Shown in pieces: positions 1-6,668 of a stretch of DNA of 11,972 nucleotides. The notes below the pieces were generated by a model, which worked only from the letters and a program-made list of their open reading frames with translations, was not told the origin of the DNA and did no database searches. Origin of the DNA: an uncultured Christensenellaceae bacterium (lineage in GTDB: Bacteria; Bacillota; Clostridia; Christensenellales; Christensenellaceae); the NCBI GenBank assembly GCA_910588425.1, contig CAJUPM010000012.1, positions 50,509 through 62,480 on the forward strand, in the 5' to 3' direction. The position numbers and the translations under genes are program-made. How positions within the stretch are numbered: position 1 is the stretch's first letter; each line of letters begins with the position of its first letter.

Positions 1-1
1 C

Positions 2-1057
2 GCCAAGCTATCCATGCGGGATTATAAAAAACTGCAAAAAATGCTGCCTGCTCAGGCGAAGGTTACGGTGGAAAAATGCGGCGGGGGAACGGCAGTTTTG
101 GACTTCCTTCGCAGGCGCTGGATTCTGGGCGTTGGGGCGGCGCTCACTGTTTGCGTGGTGGTGGTTCTCTCGCTGTTTTGCGTCCGCATTCGCGTTGAAG
201 GGCTGACAAGCATCAGTGAATACGATGTGTATCTGGTGATGCAGGAGGCCGGAGCAAAGGAATTTGCGCTCAAAAGCCGCATCGACACCAAAAAGCTGGA
301 GCGGGCAATTTGGAATGCTTTTCCGGATTTGACCTATGTCTACGTCTCCTTTGACGGCGCGAGCCTGGTGGCGGAAATTCGGGAGCGCACCCCAAAACCG
401 GAAATTCGGGATGAACAGCCCTGCGCGGTCTATGCCCTCAAAAGCGGTGTGATCGAACAGGTTATCGTAACCAGCGGGCAGGCGGTTGTCGCCGAGGGAG
501 AGCAAGTTTCGGAAGGACAGCTGCTGATTGCGGGAAACTATCTCAAAGGCGAAACGCCCATTTCCATGCCTGCAAGAGGCGTAGTGATTGCGAGAGTCGA
601 TTATATCGCCAAGGCGGAGGCGACTATCAGCAGTTATGATAAAGTTCCCACGGGGGAGACGGCGGTTGAGCGGTATATGCTGCTGGGCAGGCAGAAGATC
701 CACCTTCTGGGCGAAAACCCGTTTTCCGAATGCATTGAAAAAGACGAGATGGTGGGCGAGATAGGAAAAAACGGCCCGCTGCATTTACAGATTATAGAAA
801 AGACATACTATAAAGCAAAGAGCGTTTATTCGCAGGAGAAAAAGCAGGCGGCTCTGGTGAGCGCGGAGGAGAAGGCATATCAAAGCCTCTATGCCCAGAT
901 ACCGGAGGACGCGGAAATTGTCGCCTTCCATCGGTATGAGGAAGAGCAGGACGGCAAGCTGAGCATCACGCTGACTGTGAGCGTGCGCGAGGCCATTGGG
1001 ATGACGGGCGTCATCAACGATGCGCCGGATTTTCCCGGCGCGGATACACAAGAATAA
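2..1057 (+). CDS. yqfD: Sporulation protein YqfD family, 5' end cut by the window edge
   Basis: Membrane-anchored protein of the YqfD family, found in spore-forming Firmicutes and linked to sporulation; its biochemical role is not established. The reading frame is open to the left edge, so the true start is upstream. An ATG at 14 would give 347 residues, but family members are nearer 400, and the N-terminal domain before the membrane segment is mostly missing here. Counting from that ATG, a basic stretch (FLRRR) precedes one hydrophobic segment at about residues 37-58, followed by an extracytoplasmic region with the IRERTPKPEI stretch near residues 122-131 and a charged C-terminus. It lies 19 bases upstream of phoH, the usual family position, which supports the call. 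Upstream one would expect yqfC. Family assignment rests on the order of elements and on synteny; I could not run a profile search. Confidence 0.85.
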   Translation, partial: AKLSMRDYKKLQKMLPAQAKVTVEKCGGGTAVLDFLRRRWILGVGAALTVCVVVVLSLFCVRIRVEGLTSISEYDVYLVMQEAGAKEFALKSRIDTKKLERAIWNAFPDLTYVYVSFDGASLVAEIRERTPKPEIRDEQPCAVYALKSGVIEQVIVTSGQAVVAEGEQVSEGQLLIAGNYLKGETPISMPARGVVIARVDYIAKAEATISSYDKVPTGETAVERYMLLGRQKIHLLGENPFSECIEKDEMVGEIGKNGPLHLQIIEKTYYKAKSVYSQEKKQAALVSAEEKAYQSLYAQIPEDAEIVAFHRYEEEQDGKLSITLTVSVREAIGMTGVINDAPDFPGADTQE

Positions 1058-1061
1058 TTTC

Positions 1062-1067
1062 GGAGGG
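1062..1067 (+). promoter_or_regulatory. Ribosome binding site that fixes the TTG start of phoH
   Basis: GGAGGG lies 9 bases upstream of TTG at 1077. No in-frame ATG exists near the expected N-terminus, so this site decides the start. Another TTG at 1073 is out of frame. Confidence 0.75.
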
Positions 1068-1076
1068 GCTATTTGA

Positions 1077-2063
1077 TTGGAAAATCAAACGAAAGTGGAA
1101 TTAACGGTTGAATTTGAATCCATGGAAGAGATGAAGGAGATTTTCGGGATTTTAGACGAAAATATCCACCTCATCGAAAAGGGGACGGATACGGAAATTG
1201 CCGCCAGGGAGGGCCGGGCGGTGATTTCGGGAAATATGCAGCAGGCAGAGATGGCAAAGCAGGTCATTTTGAAGCTTTGCGAGCAGTTCCGCCAGCAGGA
1301 ATACATCGACGAAAACAAGATCAGCTATTTTCTGGATCTTGCGGGAGACGGTGAGATGCAGAGCGGCCTGGAGGCTATGCAGGGCGTCGTCGCCGTAACA
1401 AACCGGGGCAGACCCATCAAATGCCGCACACTGGGCCAAAGGCGCTATATGGAGGCCATTGATCACAACACGGTGAATTTTGCCATCGGCCCGGCTGGGA
1501 CAGGCAAGACGTATCTGGCTATGGCAAAAGCAGTGGTCGCGCTGAAAAATAAAGAGATTTCCCGCATTATTCTGACGCGCCCGGCCGTCGAAGCGGGGGA
1601 AAAGCTCGGCTTTCTTCCGGGGGACTTGCAGAGCAAAGTCGATCCCTATCTCCGGCCGCTTTACGATGCGCTCTATGAATTTATGGGGGCAGAGGCATAT
1701 CAGAAGCTGGTGGAGACGGGCGTCGTGGAAGTGGCGCCGCTGGCATATATGCGCGGGCGGACGCTCTCGGATGCGTTTATCATTTTAGATGAGGCGCAAA
1801 ATGCCAGCATGGCTCAAATGAAGATGTTTTTAACGCGGTTCGGAGAAAACTCCAAGGTGGTCGTTACGGGGGATGTTACCCAGATCGACCTGCCCAGGGA
1901 CCAGCAATCCGGCCTGAGGAAAACGGCGGAGATCTTAAAGGGGATCGACGGCGTTTCCGTAACATACCTGACCAACCGGGATGTTGTGCGCCATAAGCTG
2001 GTGAAGGATATTGTAAAGGCGTTTGAAAAAGAGGAAGAACGCGAAATCAGTCGGCGAGGTTAA
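1077..2063 (+). CDS. phoH: PhoH family ATPase
   Basis: Cytoplasmic P-loop ATPase of the PhoH/PhoL type, a family connected with RNA metabolism and often encoded beside ybeY; its precise substrate is unknown. The protein is 328 residues, a normal length. The N-terminal part (about 1-110) fits the small PhoH N-terminal domain. Walker A is GPAGTGKT at 138-145, and the signature ILTRPAVEAGEKLGFLPGD spans about 165-183. Walker B with the following glutamate is FIILDEAQN at 234-242, and VTGDVTQIDLP lies further on. The start is TTG, chosen because of the GGAGGG site upstream and because it gives the family-like beginning MENQTKVEL. The gene follows yqfD by 19 bases and precedes pgpH by 3, so it is almost certainly co-transcribed. 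All catalytic motifs are intact. Confidence 0.95.
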   Translation: MENQTKVELTVEFESMEEMKEIFGILDENIHLIEKGTDTEIAAREGRAVISGNMQQAEMAKQVILKLCEQFRQQEYIDENKISYFLDLAGDGEMQSGLEAMQGVVAVTNRGRPIKCRTLGQRRYMEAIDHNTVNFAIGPAGTGKTYLAMAKAVVALKNKEISRIILTRPAVEAGEKLGFLPGDLQSKVDPYLRPLYDALYEFMGAEAYQKLVETGVVEVAPLAYMRGRTLSDAFIILDEAQNASMAQMKMFLTRFGENSKVVVTGDVTQIDLPRDQQSGLRKTAEILKGIDGVSVTYLTNRDVVRHKLVKDIVKAFEKEEEREISRRG

Positions 2064-2066
2064 GCC

Positions 2067-4211
2067 ATGGCAGAGAGAAAACGAGAAAACAGGCGGCGGC
2101 AAAAAACATTTCTTGGACAAGTTAAAATGCAGGGAAAAACAGCATCGTTGGTGCTCTACATTCTGCTTTACGTCTTTTGCGTTGTCGCCGGCGTGCTGAG
2201 CGCGCAGACCGAGAAGTACACCTATACAGTGGGCGGGATTTGCGAGGAGACCATCACAGCCAACAAGGATTTGGTGGACGAGTATTCTACGGAGATTCTG
2301 AGAGAAGAAGCCAAACAGAAGGTTTTGCCTGTCTATCAGCTGGACGACACGATTCTCAACCAAAACGAGGAGAACATCTATAACGCTTTCTCTCAGATTG
2401 AGCAGATACGCCAAAAGGTTCGGCAGATTTACCTGGCACAGCCGCCCGAGCAGATCAAGAGTGTTGCGGAGACGGATTGGGAAGCGCTGCTTGGGCCTTC
2501 CATGGAGGAGATTCGCGCAGAAAGGCCGGATTACCTGACGGATCAGAACATCTACACCATCGCTTCGATGGAGCCAAAACAGCTGGAAACGCTCCGGGAT
2601 GCCATGGTAGAGAAAGTGCGCATCAAGATGAAAGACGGCGTAACGGCGGATGATCTGGTGGATATGATAGAATCCGTGCGCTCGGAGCTGATCTCCGGCG
2701 GCGCATTTACCTCTGAGCAGGCCTTGCTGGCTCACGCTGTGGCGACCGCCAATATCAATTCCAACCTGACTTATAACATCGAGGCGACGGAGAGCGCGCG
2801 CCTTGCGGCGGCAGAGGCGGTCAAGCCAGTGCAATATCAAAAGGGCCAGAATATTGTGCAAAAAGGCGAGATCATCTCGGAAGCGCAGCTGCGGCTCATC
2901 AAACAAATGGGCCTGATGACAGACGAGCGCTCAGGCACATCGCGCTGGATTTTCTCCGCGCTGCTCATGGCTGCGGTGTTTGGAATCGCGCTGCTCTACT
3001 GCATCTACCAGCGGCACAGCGTCGTGCGGGATGCGAAAAGCGCGCTCTGCATGATACTGCTCTCGGCGCTGGGCATCGTGGTGGCGCTCATCTGCAAGCG
3101 CATTGATCTGCGGATTGCGCCGGTGTTTTTGCCCGTCATCATTGGGGCAGTTATTCTGCGCAGAAAGACGGCTCTGCTCTACGGCGTCTGGATGAGCATC
3201 ATCATCTCGTTTATTATGGCGCCGCAAAAGGCATTTTTCTTCGATGATCAGGTGCTGCGCAGCATGCTGGCCGGCCTGCTTGGAAGTTTTGCGGTTGTGC
3301 TGATTTTCCGCGGAAAGCAGAGCCGCGCAGAGTATATCTATTCGGGCATGGCGGTTGTCTATCTGTGCTATGGAATTTTGGAAGGGTACACCTGGCAGCA
3401 GTATTTGGCGGCCGCGCTGTTCAGCCTGGGCAGCGGCGTGCTCTGCGGGTTCCTTGCCATCGGCATTTTGCCGATATGGGAAGCCTGCTTCTCTTTGGCG
3501 ACGCCCTCGCGCCTGTTAGAGCTTTCCAATCCCTCCAATCCTTTGCTGCGCCGGCTGATGATCGAAGCTTCGGGCACCTATCACCACAGCGTCATGGTGG
3601 CAAACCTGGCAGAGGCCGGGGCGGAGGTTGTGGACGCAGATGCTCTGCTGACCAGGGTTTCGGCCTACTACCACGATATTGGAAAGCTGAGCAATCCTCT
3701 GATGTTTAAGGAAAACCAGATGAACGTCGCCAACCCGCACGACTCCATGACGCCTGAAGACAGCGCCAAAGCGATTCGCAGCCATATTACCGACGGCGTG
3801 GCGCTGGCCAGGAAAAACCGCCTGCCTCAGCAGATGGTGGATATTATTTCCCAGCATCATGGGGATGGAACGGTAACCTATTTTTACCGCATGGCGCGTA
3901 TGCATGGCGAGATAGAGGATGAATCCATCTTCCATTACCCCAGCATCAAGCCGCAGACCAAAGAGGCGGGGGTGCTCATGCTGGCAGACGTGGTTGAAGC
4001 GGCAATTCGCGCAAACAATGCTATGCGGCTGGATCTTTCGGCTATTCACGATCAAATCCAGACTTTAGTGATAGACCGTTATAACAGCGGCCAGCTGGAT
4101 GAATGCCCGCTGACCAGAAGAGACATGACCAATATCATCGATGCGTTTGTGCGGGTTTTGCAGGGCGCAAACCATGAGCGCATCGCTTACCCGGAGGATC
4201 CGGAAAAATGA
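2067..4211 (+). CDS. pgpH: Membrane HD-domain phosphodiesterase, PgpH/YqfF type (c-di-AMP hydrolase)
   Basis: Membrane protein of the 7TMR-HDED family. The characterised member, PgpH of Listeria, hydrolyses cyclic di-AMP to pApA, and B. subtilis YqfF belongs to the same family. Length 714 residues is typical. One N-terminal membrane segment (about 27-46) leads into an extracellular region (about 47-290), followed by seven hydrophobic segments at about 293-313, 324-343, 349-365, 369-386, 400-414, 424-437 and 446-470. The cytoplasmic C-terminal HD domain shows GTYHHS at 503-508, YYHDIGK with the metal ligands H536-D537, QHHGDG at 596-601 and the final aspartate in LADVVEA (D641), so it looks catalytically complete. 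The start ATG lies 3 bases after the phoH stop, with only a weak GAGG-like site inside phoH, which suggests translational coupling. Its stop overlaps the ybeY start. Substrate specificity is inferred from the family. Confidence 0.93.
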   Translation: MAERKRENRRRQKTFLGQVKMQGKTASLVLYILLYVFCVVAGVLSAQTEKYTYTVGGICEETITANKDLVDEYSTEILREEAKQKVLPVYQLDDTILNQNEENIYNAFSQIEQIRQKVRQIYLAQPPEQIKSVAETDWEALLGPSMEEIRAERPDYLTDQNIYTIASMEPKQLETLRDAMVEKVRIKMKDGVTADDLVDMIESVRSELISGGAFTSEQALLAHAVATANINSNLTYNIEATESARLAAAEAVKPVQYQKGQNIVQKGEIISEAQLRLIKQMGLMTDERSGTSRWIFSALLMAAVFGIALLYCIYQRHSVVRDAKSALCMILLSALGIVVALICKRIDLRIAPVFLPVIIGAVILRRKTALLYGVWMSIIISFIMAPQKAFFFDDQVLRSMLAGLLGSFAVVLIFRGKQSRAEYIYSGMAVVYLCYGILEGYTWQQYLAAALFSLGSGVLCGFLAIGILPIWEACFSLATPSRLLELSNPSNPLLRRLMIEASGTYHHSVMVANLAEAGAEVVDADALLTRVSAYYHDIGKLSNPLMFKENQMNVANPHDSMTPEDSAKAIRSHITDGVALARKNRLPQQMVDIISQHHGDGTVTYFYRMARMHGEIEDESIFHYPSIKPQTKEAGVLMLADVVEAAIRANNAMRLDLSAIHDQIQTLVIDRYNSGQLDECPLTRRDMTNIIDAFVRVLQGANHERIAYPEDPEK

Positions 4212-4687
4212 GAGACTTGGTTGCAATAGAAAAAGAAGGGCTGGAGCTTGAGGCGGGGTGCGTGCGGGAGATCAATGCCGCTGCCGCACGAGCGGTACAG
4301 CTGGAGGGGATTGCGGATTTTTCTGCGAACATCGTCATTGCAGACGACGCCTATCTCTGGGAGCTGAACCGTCAGTTCCGCGGGATTGATCGGGCAACGG
4401 ATGTGCTGTCCTTTCCTGCCAACGATTTGCAGGGGACGATGAGTGAGGCGCTAAAAGCGGGGCTCGAGCCGGAGCTGGGGGAAGAGGGCGAGCTGTTTTT
4501 GGGAGATATTTTCATCTCCATTGAGCATGCCACAGCCCAGGCCGAGGAATATGGCAACACGCTGACCCAGGAGCTGTGCTTTTTGGCAGTGCACGGCATG
4601 CTGCATCTGATGGGATACGACCATATGCAGGAGCAGGAAGAGCAAGTGATGCGCCAAAAGCAGCGGGAAGCGCTGGGGCGGAACTAA
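4208..4687 (+). CDS. ybeY: Endoribonuclease YbeY, 16S rRNA maturation factor
   Basis: Zinc-dependent single-strand endoribonuclease of the UPF0054 family, acting in 16S rRNA 3'-end maturation and ribosome quality control in the cytoplasm. The protein is 159 residues, normal for the family. The diagnostic zinc motif HGMLHLMGYDH is at 129-139, giving ligands H129, H133 and H139. The conserved upstream stretch FRGIDRATDVLSFP (about 57-70) and GDIFIS (about 99-104) are present. The ATG overlaps the pgpH stop as ATGA, with GGAGG at 4193-4197 ten bases upstream, so start and coupling are clear. It is followed directly by era; both gene products act on the small ribosomal subunit. In Bacillus dgkA and cdd lie between these two genes, but not here. 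Confidence 0.96.
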   Translation: MRDLVAIEKEGLELEAGCVREINAAAARAVQLEGIADFSANIVIADDAYLWELNRQFRGIDRATDVLSFPANDLQGTMSEALKAGLEPELGEEGELFLGDIFISIEHATAQAEEYGNTLTQELCFLAVHGMLHLMGYDHMQEQEEQVMRQKQREALGRN

Positions 4688-4696
4688 GCATACGCG

Positions 4697-4703
4697 AAGG
4701 AGA
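4697..4703 (+). promoter_or_regulatory. Ribosome binding site that fixes the TTG start of era
   Basis: AAGGAGA sits 5 bases upstream of TTG at 4709 in the 21-base gap after ybeY. The next in-frame ATG, codon 11, falls just before the P-loop and would remove the first beta strand, so TTG is the likely start. Confidence 0.75.
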
Positions 4704-4708
4704 ACACT

Positions 4709-5590
4709 TTGGAACACCTTTCTGGATTCATTTCGATTATGGGAAGCCCGAATGTGGGGAAATCGACGCTGATGAACGCGCTGGTGGGCGAGAAAGTGGC
4801 GATTGTAACACAAAAAGCCCAGACAACGCGCAATAAAGTGGTGGGCATTCTGACAAAGCCGAATTATCAGATCATCTTTTTGGATACGCCCGGCCTGCAT
4901 ACGCCGCACAACAAGCTGGGCGAATATATGGTAAAGACGGCGTATGATGCGAACAAAGATGTCGATCTCACCATCATGGTCATCGATGGGGTTGTGGGCA
5001 TCTTGCAGAGAGACGAGGAGATCCTTCAAAAGCTCAATGGGGATCGGTTTTTGGTGCTCATCAATAAGATCGATGCGGTAAAGCCGGAAAAGGTTAAGCA
5101 GTTAATAGAAAAAGTGCATGCTTTGGGCGTGGCGAAAGATGCGGTCTGCACGGCTTCGGCAAAGCAGGGTTGGGGCCTTGAGGAGTTGGAGCGAAAAATC
5201 GTCTCGTATTTGCAGCCTGGCCCGCAGTATTACCCGGAGGATATGGTAACAGATCGCCCCGAGCGCTTTCTGGCTTCCGAGCTCATCCGGGAAAAGGCAC
5301 TGCTCTCGCTGAGGGAAGAAATTCCGCATGGCATCGGCGTGGAGATTGAGAAAGTGGAGGAGCAGGAGGGGCTGACGAATGTCTCTGCGGTGATCTACTG
5401 TGAGAGGGATTCGCATAAAGGGATCATTATTGGCAAAAAAGGCGCTATGCTCAAGAAAATTGGCAGTGAGGCCAGAGGCGATCTGGAGATGCTCTTTGGG
5501 ACAAAAGTGTTCCTCCAGCTCTGGGTCAAGGTCAAGGAGGATTGGCGCAATTCCGGGTTCATGCTCAAAACGCTGGGGTATCGGGATTAA
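4709..5590 (+). CDS. era: GTPase Era, 30S ribosome assembly factor
   Basis: Era is a GTP-binding protein that binds the 3' end of 16S rRNA and assists 30S subunit maturation. The protein is 293 residues, as expected. The GTPase domain has G1 GSPNVGKST at 12-20, a switch I region around QTTRNK (38-43), G3 DTPG at 59-62, G4 NKID at 119-122 and G5 SAK at 150-152. The C-terminal KH domain carries GIIIGKKGAMLKKIG at 238-252 and ends in the family-typical LGYRD. Every motif is intact. The start is TTG, supported by AAGGAGA upstream. It lies 21 bases after ybeY and 78 bases before the yqzL-like gene; I saw no convincing promoter or terminator in that gap, so transcription probably continues to recO. 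Confidence 0.97.
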   Translation: MEHLSGFISIMGSPNVGKSTLMNALVGEKVAIVTQKAQTTRNKVVGILTKPNYQIIFLDTPGLHTPHNKLGEYMVKTAYDANKDVDLTIMVIDGVVGILQRDEEILQKLNGDRFLVLINKIDAVKPEKVKQLIEKVHALGVAKDAVCTASAKQGWGLEELERKIVSYLQPGPQYYPEDMVTDRPERFLASELIREKALLSLREEIPHGIGVEIEKVEEQEGLTNVSAVIYCERDSHKGIIIGKKGAMLKKIGSEARGDLEMLFGTKVFLQLWVKVKEDWRNSGFMLKTLGYRD

Positions 5591-5655
5591 CAGAAATTGC
5601 ATGTTTCGATATTTTGCCTTCCGGGAAAAGTAAGAGAGAAGAATATGAAGAGTAT

Positions 5656-5660
5656 GGAGG
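5656..5660 (+). promoter_or_regulatory. Ribosome binding site that decides the start of the yqzL-like gene
   Basis: GGAGG is 8 bases upstream of ATG at 5669, an ideal spacing. Earlier in-frame starts at 5597 and 5645 have poorer sites, and their extra N-terminal residues do not look family-like. Confidence 0.7.
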
Positions 5661-5668
5661 CAAAAGAA

Positions 5669-5785
5669 ATGAGACAAAACGATCCGATGGAAAATGATGC
5701 AAAACAGACGGCCTTTGCGCTGTTTGAAAAAACAGGCTCGATCAACTATTATTTATTTTACCGGGAGCTGGGAAAAACCGAGTAA
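5669..5785 (+). CDS. yqzL: YqzL-like small protein between era and recO
   Basis: Very small cytoplasmic protein of 38 residues with no known function. The core AFALFEKTGSINYYLFYREL (about 15-34) resembles the YqzL family pattern of an aromatic, a TG(S/N)I motif, then YLxxxEL. YqzL in Bacillus also sits between era and recO and is of similar size. The start at 5669 is chosen because GGAGG precedes it at optimal spacing. In-frame ATGs at 5645 and 5597 would give 46 or 62 residues, and the longest version begins only 6 bases after the era stop without a good ribosome binding site. It ends 20 bases before recO, so it belongs to the same transcript. The assignment rests on the short motif plus synteny, since the gene is too short for certainty by eye. 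Confidence 0.75.
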   Translation: MRQNDPMENDAKQTAFALFEKTGSINYYLFYRELGKTE

Positions 5786-5805
5786 CCCGGCGGCAGGGGA
5801 AACAT

Positions 5806-6519
5806 ATGGCTGAAAATGAGACGATGCTATGCGTCGTGCTTCGGGCAAACAACTATCGGGAAACGGATAAAATGCTGACGCTCTTTTCCAAAGAAAAAGG
5901 GCGGATTGATGCGCTTTGCAGAGGATGCAGAAAGCAGGGAAGCTCGCTGCTTTCCAGCAGTGATGTCTTCTGCTGCGCTCTTTTTGGCATGAACTGCCAG
6001 AAGGGAAAATACTACATCACCCAGGCTGTTGCCAAGGATAATTTCTTTCATCTGCGCAAAAATATTCACGCACTGCTGACGGGTACGCTGTTTCTGGAAG
6101 TATGCGAAAAGACTGTGATGCCGGATCAGGAGAATGCCCGGCTGTTTGCGCTGCTGGTCAACTGCCTTTATGCGATGGATCGCGGCGGGAGCCCGCAGAA
6201 AGTGCTCTGCTTTTTTGTCTTTAAGCTGTTGGATATTCTGGGCCTGCGCCCTTCACTTTCGCATTGCAGTATTTGCGGGAGCGGGGAGGTTTGCAAGGTC
6301 AATATCGGGGCAGGAGGGATGGTTTGCGCCGATTGCCCAGGAGAGGAAATTCCCCGGGAATTTATTTTGGGGATTGACCGCATTTTAAGAACGCCTTCCA
6401 AAGCTGTCGCGCAGATAGAATTGCCGGAACAAAAGGAGTTTTACTCCCTGGCCATCCGCTGGCTGACCAACGCGCTGGAAATTACGCCCAAAAGCCTGAT
6501 GCTGCTCAAAGATTTTTGA
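5806..6519 (+). CDS. recO: DNA repair protein RecO
   Basis: RecO works with RecF and RecR to load RecA on SSB-coated single-stranded DNA during gap repair and recombination. The protein is 237 residues, within the family range. The N-terminal OB-fold part shows the typical RANNYRETDKMLTLFSKEKG pattern (13-32), followed by a helical domain. A zinc-ribbon-like cluster has CSIC at 154-157 and CADC at 174-177, as in many Gram-positive RecO proteins. The ATG at 5806 has AGGGGA five bases upstream, and it follows the yqzL-like gene by 20 bases. It is the last gene of the operon: a hairpin terminator lies downstream, before ppdK. Nothing appears truncated. Confidence 0.94.
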   Translation: MAENETMLCVVLRANNYRETDKMLTLFSKEKGRIDALCRGCRKQGSSLLSSSDVFCCALFGMNCQKGKYYITQAVAKDNFFHLRKNIHALLTGTLFLEVCEKTVMPDQENARLFALLVNCLYAMDRGGSPQKVLCFFVFKLLDILGLRPSLSHCSICGSGEVCKVNIGAGGMVCADCPGEEIPREFILGIDRILRTPSKAVAQIELPEQKEFYSLAIRWLTNALEITPKSLMLLKDF

Positions 6520-6534
6520 AAAACTGAAAAATGG

Positions 6535-6587
6535 ATGAAAATAGCCGCATTTTGCAATTTATCTCTTGTGCTTGCGGCTATTTTCAT
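6535..6587 (+). terminator. Hairpin terminator after recO
   Basis: A perfect 15-base inverted repeat: ATGAAAATAGCCGCA at 6535-6549 pairs with TGCGGCTATTTTCAT at 6573-6587, with a 23-base loop. The GC-rich core is followed by TTTT within the right arm and preceded by AAAA in the left arm, so it could act from either side. The large loop makes it less than ideal; GCA/TGC inside the loop (6554-6556 with 6569-6571) may shorten it. It lies 15 bases after the recO stop. Confidence 0.65.
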
Positions 6588-6594
6588 GTATAAT
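6566..6594 (+). promoter_or_regulatory. Probable sigma-A type promoter of ppdK
   Basis: A perfect -10 box TATAAT at 6589-6594 is preceded at exactly 17 bases by TTGTGC (6566-6571), which keeps the TTG of the -35 consensus. Initiation would be near 6601, giving a leader of about 68 bases before ppdK. The -35 and spacer overlap the loop and right arm of the recO terminator. A second TATAAT at 6649-6654 abuts the ribosome binding site and would leave almost no leader, so I prefer the first. Confidence 0.55.
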
Positions 6595-6600
6595 TTTGGG

Positions 6601-6648
6601 TGCTAAAAGAATTTTTGGCTAAATTTTTATTGCCTAAAAAACTTTCAT
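6601..6648 (+). repeat. Three imperfect repeats of about 16 bases in the ppdK leader
   Basis: The AT-rich leader contains TGCTAAAAGAATTTTTG (6601-6617), GGCTAAATTTTTATTG (6617-6632) and GCCTAAAAAACTTTCATT (from 6632). Each begins with a G/C-CTAAA core, and the cores start at 6602, 6618 and 6633, so they are spaced 16 and 15 bases apart. This could be a regulator binding region, a translation enhancer, or simply AT-rich similarity. I cannot assign a function. Confidence 0.35.
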
Positions 6649-6655
6649 TATAATT

Positions 6656-6661
6656 AGGAGG
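6656..6661 (+). promoter_or_regulatory. Strong ribosome binding site of ppdK
   Basis: A complete AGGAGG, 7 bases before the ATG at 6669. It is the best match to the consensus in the window and fits a highly expressed gene. Confidence 0.8.
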
Positions 6662-6668
6662 ATTTGCG

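Noticed and set aside
1935..2906. 323-codon - strand frame over the phoH end and the pgpH start
   Set aside because: The + strand has two well-supported genes here with intact motifs; the antisense product shows no recognisable domain.
6649..6654. Second TATAAT just before the ppdK ribosome binding site, as a promoter
   Set aside because: Transcription would begin at about the ribosome binding site and leave too short a leader, and no suitable -35 box lies at 16-18 bases.
6535..6668. Riboswitch or T-box in the leader of ppdK
   Set aside because: The leader after the presumed start of transcription is only about 68 AT-rich bases with no stable stem, and no known riboswitch core was recognised.
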